A DNA stretch of 64,000 nucleotides from Bedellia somnulentella. Its lineage: Eukaryota > Arthropoda > Insecta > Lepidoptera > Bedelliidae. The stretch spans positions 4,774,001 to 4,838,000 of the forward strand of contig OY755179.1 in NCBI GenBank assembly GCA_963576735.1. Reading direction: 5' to 3'. Below, piece after piece: positions 56,248-64,000 of this stretch. The position numbers and the translations under genes are program-made. The notes under the pieces were generated by a model. The model saw only the letters and a list, made by a program, of their open reading frames with translations, was not told the DNA's origin and did not search any database. The stretch's first letter is position 1. Each line of letters begins with the position of its first letter.

Positions 56248-56425
56248 ATATACTCACAGATACCCTAGTGGGGGAAGCCAGAGCTCCTATAAAAAATGAC
56301 TCAGCCACTTTTGAAAGTTTAGTGGGGAAAAGTTTGTAAAGTTAGGTGATGGGTTCCAACCGCATTGCCCAAAAATCCCTTAGTCGCCTTTTACGAACAA
56401 CCACGGGAAGTGCTATTCTAATATT
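56248..56425 (-). repeat. SINE-A, internally deleted
   Basis: ATACTCACAGATACCCTAGT to GGGAAGTGCTATTCTAA. Confidence 0.75.
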
Positions 56426-57029
56426 TAGTTTCTCCTTCAACACTGCGGGATACTGGTCACCTAGGCCACAAATCTTCAAGACCAACTGAACATTAAATAT
56501 ACAGAGCTAAAATTTTCATGTTTCAGAACAATATATACCTGAGCCGTACTATACTCAGACCCATGTAGTTTTGAAGAAGTTTTATATATTTAACTATTCG
56601 AAAAAGTTACTAAAAGTACACAAAACCTTATAATATAATATTGCGTTTATTCTAAATATAAATTATATGAATATTTAATGTACGCATCACTTTAAGTAAT
56701 GTTTGCACAAAATATTTAACCAGTATGTATTTTATTTGCATGGTTCTTTGTCTAAACAGAATCACTTGAAGGCAGTTACTATCTGCCTTCTGGTTTTAAT
56801 AAATGCTCTAAACAATTTTATTGAAACAGAAGAAACGTAAAACCTACATAATTCTCTGTAATTAAATAACATCATCGAGATCATCATCATAAAAAACACT
56901 GGCAAATAGAGCAAAAGTATAGGTCTCTTCACAGACACCTACAGAGAAATTCTGTGCTTTCTACAGACAACAAGTAATAATTGTTCTACAAGACCATTCT
57001 GAAACCAATTTGGTATTTTCCATCCAACT

Positions 57030-57290
57030 CTAGGGTTCAGCTTCTATGTCGAACATCAAAAAACTGCAGAGATTGCGGAACAAAATTTTAAATAACATCT
57101 CCAACGCACCGTGGTATATTAGAAAAACTGAGGTCCACGAGTATCTGGGAGTAAACACAGTAGACAAGGGAATCAATCTAGCTTCTAACCTCCATTTTGA
57201 TTCGTGACTTTTCGCCATGAGTAGGCTGCTCGTAATTATTGGAGTAAAGCTCCATTTACCCCCAACTTTTGCATTTCGCTTGTGACATCC
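57030..57290 (+). mobile_element. Jockey-type LINE 3' relic
   Basis: About 57060-57205 reads LRNKILNNISNAPWYIRKTE followed by VHEYLGVNTVD. This is the C-terminal signature of Jockey-clade reverse transcriptase ORFs (LRNKxL..I..APWYVRN...LGI.TV). The frame ends at TGA and nothing of the RT core remains. Confidence 0.75.
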
Positions 57291-57407
57291 TCCTCCTAAA
57301 TGGCTGGAACGATCTCTACCAAACTCTGCTTCGAGTACCAGGTCGTGACATATATTTTTTTTTGAAAGAATATTATTATTGAGAAATAATCACCCTTAAA
57401 AGTTACC

Positions 57408-57658
57408 GTTAGTCGTGTAGTGGGCTCAGAATAACAGTACCCCATTTCTACCCGTGGGTGATCGTAAGAGGCGACTAAGGGTATAGGGGCTTATTCAGTG
57501 ATTTTTGGGCCATGTGGTTGGAGACCCGTCACCAAAATATTTATTATTACCATCTTTTCCCCAATCAACTTCCAAAAGTGGCTGAGGAATTTTTCATTCC
57601 AAAGCTCTGGCTACCCCGTTAAGAGATTTATAGCCGTGAGTATATGTATGTATGTATG
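57408..57658 (+). mobile_element. SINE-A, full-length reference copy
   Basis: The family reads 5' GTGTAGTGTCGGCTTAGAAT, then GTAAGAGGCGACTAA, GGTTGGAGACCC (box B-like), CAACTTCCAAAAGTGGCTGA, CTCTGGCTACCCC, and ends GCCGTGAGTATATGTATG with a TATG-repeat tail. This copy has a 12-bp target duplication TTAAAAGTTACC (57396-57407, 57659-57670). The long, variable duplications of this family and its simple-repeat tail indicate LINE-mediated retrotransposition. Origin of the head is unknown. Confidence 0.9.
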
Positions 57659-58194
57659 TTAAAAGTTACCCATGAAAGTGTATGGGAAACTGTTGTTAAC
57701 AAAACTAGCACGCGCTCATAAAATTAAAATGTTCACATCTACGGAAAAAAACATCTAATTTCGAATACTGAAAGCGAGGAAAAGTTCGTGCCACATACTA
57801 TTCTCAAGTACTACGCTTGTCGATCGGTGTGTTTAACATCTTTTAATTTTGTCCGGCTTTGCTCCAATTTTCGGCATGCGAAGCGTCAATGCCAACCTAG
57901 TATAATTGACTTATAATGATTAGTAGTAAGACGTTATGACAGAGCAGATAAACATACATGCAAGCACGGGTTGGATCCCCACTGGATGGCAATCATTCGG
58001 ATTAGTTGATGGTTGTTTTCAAGACTTCTGTGTCCCTTATATTATATGTATAACTCAAATAGCGGCTTAAAAATCGGGTGCGACGCTTGCCTTCATAATC
58101 TTGCAAACGTAACCTAGGAGTTATTGGTTCCAGACTAGATCTATTACGCCTATCCCTTTTTAAGATTATATCCGTGACTATAGTAAATTGATCT

Positions 58195-58434
58195 GCTGTG
58201 TAGTGTCGGCTTAGAATAGCACTACCCCATTAACCATTAACCACGACTAACAGTATTGGGGCTTTTCATAGCGATTTTATTATTGGGCGATGCGGTTGGA
58301 GACCCATTACCAACCATCTTTATTTCACCATATTTTCTCCACGCAACTTCCAAAAGTGGCTGATTCTAATTCCCTAGCTCTGGCTACCCCTTCAATGGAT
58401 TTATAGCCGTGAGTATATGTATATGTATGTATGA
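58195..58434 (+). mobile_element. SINE-A, nearly full-length copy
   Basis: Complete ends with small internal changes; ends about 95 bases upstream of the lipase TATA box. Confidence 0.88.
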
Positions 58435-58529
58435 TCTGCAAAGTCCCGTATAAATTCGTAAAGTTTTATTCGCAAAGGTTTAAGAACGAGTGCGTCATAT
58501 CGCTGGGCTGATATCTGCCCACATTCGAG

Positions 58530-58581
58530 TATAAGTACACGTGAAAATGTCTCAATTATCATTATCCCAAAAAGTAACACT
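58530..58581 (+). promoter_or_regulatory. Core promoter of the lipase gene: TATA box and initiator
   Basis: TATAAGTA starts at 58530. An initiator ATCATT places A+1 at 58561, 31 bases downstream of the first T of the TATA box, the standard spacing. The predicted 5'UTR is 21 nt to the ATG at 58582. A strong TATA with a very short leader is usual for highly expressed insect gut or secreted-protein genes (inference). Confidence 0.6.
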
Positions 58582-61500
58582 ATGCTCAGTTTACTGTTGT
58601 TGTGTTTCGTTTCCGTTTGTAAGTATTTTTTGTTTGTTTATTCAATGATACATAATTTATTAAAAAAAAAACAATATTGTATTGCTTGTAAGTTTGTTTA
58701 GTTATAAAAATCTTTTAGTGGTATAAGCGTAAGAAGAGCAGGCTTACTAAAATATATATAATCAGAAAGCAGAAAATCAGATTCTGAAGGATTCAATAAA
58801 AAACTTAATGTAGAAAAACTACAGGAAAAATAATAATCACACACTATTAAAATTTTATGCATTTTAATTTCTTCATAAATTTTCACTTGATTAATTAATC
58901 AAAAACCATAAAGACAGAGCATAATGTAAATAACAACGTAAATGAATAAACGATAACCAAAAAGTTATTAAGCCATTTTTTTCATAACTGCACTTAAAAT
59001 CCAAACCAGTTCGAAATTTAAATTTCATTTCCGACAAATTACCTCTTTGGCATATATTTTGCTTGAGTCGAAAATCGTTCCAATTTCATATTTAAAAAAG
59101 TAAAGCGACCGGCCCGCTTTTTTTTTCTTCGTGTTTGTGGTCAAGTACTAATTCATCAAGAGCCGCGACTGAACAAAAAGACCAACGAGCGACAAGGAAG
59201 TTTTATCTTAGAATTTGTTGACTTTACTTTGCGTGTGTGTAAGAGATCAATATTTGCTGATGATTCATGAATTTCATCATTTGCTAGATTGTTTAGTTTT
59301 TATATTATTTATAGTTTCCATATGACATGTATGTTAGAAACTTCCACTAGAATGCTTTTATATTTATGTATTTCATATAAACGACATTAAAAGCGCCACA
59401 CATATTTTTATCGCAGGATTAAATAATTGAGTCACATTGAAACAAAATACAAGAACGTGACATTTATAAACCAATTATTTAATCAAAAAGTAGTAAGACG
59501 CATTATTTTTTAGAAATTCCTTGCTTAGAATACTATTTTACATTTCATATGCATTTATTTACGGTACACAAACTTTTATTTTTTAATACGATAAATATCT
59601 TGTTTTTAAAGGTTCATCTGAGCAACAGGATCAGGATGAAGCAAAATTGAGGTTTTACTATGGGTAAGTATCATTTAAATAATAAAGTCCAGAACACATG
59701 AGGAGAAATCAATCGTAATTATCAGGCCTATCTGGAAAACGATAAACGCGCAAATTTATATGAAATTGATTGTACAAATAATAAAAATTTAAATGAAATT
59801 TATTTAAGATATATTAAAATTTTAAAAATAGGTTTATGTACTCCTTATGTATATGAAATGTAAGTGTTTATGATTGTGTTAAAGGTCGTTTAAACTAACC
59901 CTTTAAAAAAACAAAAATGAACTATCAACGGACCGACGTGACGTAACGTACTAGACCACGGTCTAGTTGTTAGGTGTCTCGCTTCCAGCACTGGTAGCAT
60001 GAGGCTTGTGAGAGCGCGTTTGACACATGAGAAGTGAGAAACTGACAGATTGCTCATACATAATCTGTCAGTATCTCACTTCTCACATGACATACTCGCT
60101 CTCACACGCCTCATGCTACGGGGGCAGGTCAGGTGTCGCGGATCATGACACGATTGTCACCTGGTGTTCAGACTACCCACGTTTTACTAGGAAAGTATGC
60201 TCACGTGATAGGAAGCCGGCCTTTTGACATTTTGTACGAATACACTGTCACATGACTCAGTACAACAAACCCTCACGATGTTGTCCCTAGCTATTAACAA
60301 CCATGATAAATTAACTACACATATGGCTATATTAGTGTAGGTATATTATTTTGCTGTGTAGTGTCGGCTTAGAATAGCACTACCTCATTTCTTCCGGTGG
60401 GTGTACGTAAGAGGCGACTAACGGTATTGGGGCTTTTAAGGGATTTTTGGGCGATGCGGTGGGAGACCCATCACTAACAACCTTTATTTCACCATCTTTT
60501 CCCCACGCAACTTCCAAATGTGGCTGAGGAATGTCTCATTTCCTAGCTCTGGCTACCCCTTCAAGGGATTTATAGCCGTGAGTATATGTATGTAGTGTAG
60601 GCCCGACTCAGGAATTGAAGTTGTTATTTTTTTCTAGACTTGGATGTAATTTATATGTATATTGATTATATTTAAATAGGTTATTATCTCTTACAAGTCA
60701 TTATTTTACTTTTCTAAGGCCAACTTGGTCTATGTGCTGTGTCCATATATATGTATTTCTTTATTGATTATTATTCTTTATTTTTCTCATACCTTTACCT
60801 ATATCCTCATTACTACATATTATAAAACAGCTAGAGTTAAGAAGTTTTTTTGGTGAAAAGATGGGAAAATCGGAGTTTTCCACCTTAATCTTCCAACCAT
60901 CAATTTTACAGCCACAATACCCTCGCACATCACTCACTGATTAGAATAAACTTTTACATTACACAGCCATCATTTAAATATCTATATGAGCAATAAAACT
61001 TTTAAAAAATGTTTTGGTCACCACCCCCTGATTATGTATCTTTAGCGACCGCGATTGGGTCACAAGTTGCAATATTGTCGCTGTCAAAGTGTCAAATCGC
61101 ATACAAATTTATGACATTGACAGCGACAATCGTGCAGTTCGCGACACAATCGTCAGTCGCAAAAGATACGTAATCAGGGGGCCGATAGCTAATGCGGTAA
61201 TAACTCAGCCTCGAGTTGTACGGGTGCGGGTTGTAATCTCATTTATATTTGGGCATACACCTTGTGCCGTTTCTTTTATCATGTGTTAAATTCCTGTTTT
61301 AAGGTCGTCAGTGACTTAAGGTTTTATTTTAAATTAGTAATTGGCACAGCATTTTGGAGAGATTTGTCAAAATTCAGGCAGATTCAGGAAATGTAGAGGT
61401 TAAAAATACATTGCAATATGCTGTAATAATATCACTACAACCCATTTTTGTTAGTTCATTCACATTTTAAAGAAATGACCATTGGATCTACCATTTTCAA

Positions 61501-63667
61501 GTAGTTGACAACATAATACCATGACAACCTTTCTACTACTCTCTTAACTTCACTTTAAGTTTATTTTAAAAATCTGGGAAGACTGCCTTTTGTTTAATAA
61601 ATAAGATTTGACTAACTTAATAACCCTTCATTTCAGCTCAACTGCAAATTACAAGGAATTCCCAATTTCGGAAGCGCAAAATGTTTTTGGGACTCCTTGG
61701 TACAATAACAATAGAGATACTATAATATTCGCTCACGGTTATACAGGTAAAGCTTCTATTTTGTTTCGGTACTTGTATTTGTATTATAAAATAATGTATC
61801 AGAAAAATAAATTAACCAGCATAAATACATATAATAATAATAATATAACTATTAATACAAGTGTGTTAATAGTTATTAATACACTTGCTTCATAGTTGTG
61901 GCAACAAACTTGTGAGAATGTCTTTATGTTATTAAATCATTATTATTAATTATTATTATATAGATTAATATAATTAAAGTCATAGAGGTTTGCAAGGATT
62001 GTTCAAAGTGGAGACAGATAGTTTTAGCCTGATTTTTGTATGCGAACTGGCTAAAATAAAAATATATACATATACTCACGGCCATAAATCCCAAATAGGG
62101 GTAGCCAGATCTTCAGAGCTAGAAACTCCTCAGTCACATTTGGAAGTTGATAGGGGACAAGATGGTGGAAATAAAATATTGTTGGTGATGGGTCTCTAAC
62201 CGCATTGCTAAGTAACATTTTAAAAAGAGTAGAAGGGAGTAGTGATATTCTAAGTCGGCACGAAAAGGCATAAAAATAAACATAATGAAAGCTATGACAT
62301 GCTTACTAATATTGAAACAGTAAAATTGCGATTTTTATTATCAATTCACTAGCTTGACTTATACACCGCAGCTGCACGTGCATGAAAACCAGATTTCGTA
62401 ATGCATTAATTTTTTTGGCAAGATGATATTTCATGCTATAACATTTCATAATTCTTTTGTTGGTAATAGTGAATTTATGAACATAAACACAGTCACGACT
62501 CTAGTTCCCATATAGTAATATGCTCGTAATCTCTCGTAAGAGGCGACTAAGGGTATAGGGATTTTTAAGTATTTTTTGGGTGATGCGGTTGGGGACCCAT
62601 CACTAACGAAACTTTATTTTAGCCATCTTGTCCCCTATCAACTTCCTAATATGGCTAAGTAGTTTCTAGCTCTAAAGCTCTGGCTACTCTTTTTTGGGAT
62701 TTATGGCCGTGAGTATATGTATGTATATTAAAAGTTATATTTTTTATGTTTTACATTATTAACTAAAATACTCAACGTATAACAGACAATTTCAGAATCC
62801 ACCAATCGGTATAAAATCTCCATAAAGCCATCAATATATGACTGATGGACGTTAGGCAAGAGTAGTAATAGTATGTCCCATTTTCCAGGTCACCCGGAAG
62901 GCAAAGCCGTATTATCTGTAGTGGAGGCCTATTTAGAACAGTCCCAAAACGTGGCTTTGCTTAATTGGGACCGATTAGCAGCCGGCACCCCGAATAATTT
63001 AGCTGGCACCTATTTCAGCAGAGCAGCGCCTAATGCTAGGAAAGTATGTGCATATACCTACACGATATCCACTAATCATTAACCGATATATGTGATATTT
63101 AGGGACTGTGTTTTCTATGAAGTTTTCGATAATGTCTGGGTAGTTGGCGGTGAGAGAAAACATCAGGATAAATACTGAAATCAGAGTTATAAATATGCAT
63201 GTGAAAGTGTATTCGTACAAAGCGGTGATATGCCTGCCACCTATCACGTCATTGCACTCCAGGTTAAAAGTTTAGTGAAAATAAGTTGGCAAAAAGACAC
63301 GTGATATTTAGAAGAAAGTACCACATAATAACTTTATACAATTATTCCTATTCATCTCAAGTATTTATCGGCATAAATTATAAGAAAAAAAATTAATAAT
63401 ATACCATAACCAATTCAGAAGCACTTTGATCAAACTATGCACTCAGATTTACGTTGCTATCTACTCAAAGGTAAAATTTTGAAATTAATATCCTTATCGA
63501 CCCCATATCCTGTTTCAGCTAGGAGCCAAGTTCGCGAGTGTCCTACAAACTTTACAAGCGTTTGGACTGAACTTGACTCGACTGCATCTAGTTGGGCATT
63601 CTCTCGGCGCTCACGTATTCGGCGTAACTGGAAACACTTTATCAGCTGCAGGAATTTTGCTGCCCTG
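58582..63667 (+). CDS. Secreted neutral (pancreatic-type) lipase, 3' end beyond window
   Basis: Exons: 58582-58618, 59612-59663, 61637-61746, 62889-63043, 63519-63667 (donor GTATGC), giving 167 codons before the window ends; all phases agree. Residues 1-12 (MLSLLLLCFVSV) form a hydrophobic signal peptide. IIFAHGYTG carries the oxyanion-hole His-Gly. NVALLNWDRLAAG follows the usual insect lipase pattern, and HLVGHSLGAHVFG holds the GxSxG nucleophile at about Ser146. The catalytic Asp and His, the lid and the C-terminus must lie to the right of 64000. The family hydrolyses triacylglycerol or phospholipid esters outside the cell; some insect members have lost catalytic residues, which cannot be judged here. 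No internal stop or frameshift is seen. Confidence 0.9.
59994..60119. mobile_element. About 126-bp palindromic MITE
   Basis: Ends GTAGCATGAGGC and complement; arms of about 55 bp around AACTGACAGATT. Interrupts a tRNA-like SINE remnant. No clear target duplication. Confidence 0.7.
60128..60335 (-). repeat. SINE-C partial copy, head resumed after a SINE-A
   Basis: Body in minus orientation from TGTCGCGGATCATG to AACTACACATATGGC. The head motif GTGTAGGCCCGACTCAGGAA resumes at 60595, after SINE-A 60350-60594. Confidence 0.7.
60350..60597 (+). mobile_element. SINE-A, full-length copy splitting a SINE-C
   Basis: Complete from TGCTGTGTAGTGTCGGCTTA to the TATG tail; lies in the lipase intron between the body and head of a minus-strand SINE-C. 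Confidence 0.88.
61022..61184. mobile_element. About 160-bp palindromic MITE
   Basis: Ends CCCCCTGATTATGTATCTTT and near-complement AAAAGATACGTAATCAGGGG. The inner palindrome has GACAGCGACAAT on both arms. Lies in the lipase intron. Confidence 0.72.
61183..61310 (+). repeat. tRNA-like SINE remnant
   Basis: GATAGCTAATGCGGTAATAA and GTGCGGGTTGTAATCTC resemble boxes A and B; abuts the palindromic MITE at 61022-61184. Confidence 0.5.
62063..62272 (-). repeat. SINE-A copy
   Basis: ATACTCACGGCCATAAATCC to TATTCTAAGTCGGCAC; in the lipase intron. Confidence 0.82.
62535..62732 (+). repeat. SINE-A copy
   Basis: CTCGTAAGAGGCGACTAAGG to the TATG tail; in the lipase intron. Confidence 0.83.
63135..63318 (+). 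repeat. SINE-C diverged fragment
   Basis: Recognisable by GTGTATTCGTACAAAGCGGTGA and TGCCACCTATCACGTC; lies in the last visible lipase intron. Confidence 0.65.
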
Positions 63668-64000
63668 GTATGCTTTGAAAGTTTATAGTACATTACAGTT
63701 GCTAAAGATTGCTTTTGATATCATAAGATATTATAATTGATAGGTATCGTTGTATGCGTTAAAAAATAATATGTCCGAAGTATAAAAAAGATCATGAATG
63801 AAAAGATTGATGTGTGGAAACAGCAAAGATATACTGGCCAGTACACCCTGCTGTGTAGCAACTTATAATTTGTATCTATGCTTAACTCGAAAAACATTTA
63901 CACTCCGCGATGAAGGAATATGAGTGAGACGCTGCTATGTGCGTTTGAGTCCGCAGTAGTGTGCGCTCTAACATGACTCCCACAGTACTCCCCTCCTAGT

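Larger units (their letters stand above)
48304..58529. other. Intergenic region without host genes
   Basis: Between the ACSF2-like stop and the lipase promoter I find only repeats: SINE-A, B and D copies, GACA-type retroelements, the tandem 122-bp monomers and hairpin, MITEs and a Jockey relic. The remaining short ORFs show no family motif. Confidence 0.7.

Overview
The window is AT-rich nuclear DNA of an insect, most likely a moth or butterfly. The evidence is compact exons separated by repeat-filled introns, dense short interspersed elements with TATG-type simple-repeat tails, a Dong/R4-like LINE sitting in TAA repeats, and an insect digestive-type lipase gene. I cannot name the species. 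All three host genes lie on the + strand; everything else of substance is mobile DNA.

Host genes. (1) About 1-29232: a coiled-coil protein of the MTUS/ATIP (microtubule-associated tumour suppressor) type. Seven exons between 21489 and 29232 join in phase, and a candidate promoter and first coding exon lie at 162-285. That would leave a 21.2 kb first intron full of transposons. Its penultimate exon has been partly tandem-duplicated several times inside the following intron. (2) 36060-48303: a mitochondrial-type medium-chain acyl-CoA synthetase of the ACSF2 family. Eleven exons are supported by continuous reading phase and by all adenylation motifs; a twelfth (first) exon is proposed. One intron uses a GC-AG junction and another would be only 42 nt. 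(3) 58530-63667 and beyond: a secreted neutral (pancreatic-type) lipase, with TATA box, initiator, signal peptide and GxSxG serine visible. The gene runs off the right edge.

Mobile DNA. A nearly intact Ty3/Gypsy LTR retrotransposon (14618-20691, minus strand) has gag and pol separated by a textbook -1 frameshift heptamer. Its two LTRs are almost identical, and each carries a different MITE. A 5'-truncated LINE (22966-25154) is split by a Dong/R4-like LINE fragment. Two more Dong/R4-like pieces lie in tandem at 32990-34690. DNA transposons with clear target-site duplications (TSDs) include a 1075-bp foldback element (9816-10890), a 668-bp hAT relic with a transposase remnant (13044-13711), a 922-bp element (31929-32850) and several short MITEs. 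The commonest repeat is a roughly 250-bp element, called SINE-A here, with about 30 copies; several have 11-14 bp TSDs. A second, tRNA-headed SINE of about 360 bp (SINE-C) and three long elements carrying GACA microsatellites are also present.

Stretches of 300 bases or more that are not listed (parts of 1130-2190, 3985-4790, 5991-8440, 8800-9790, 29233-31740, 34816-36050, 52050-52660, 55525-57030) are AT-rich, and I recognise no gene in them.
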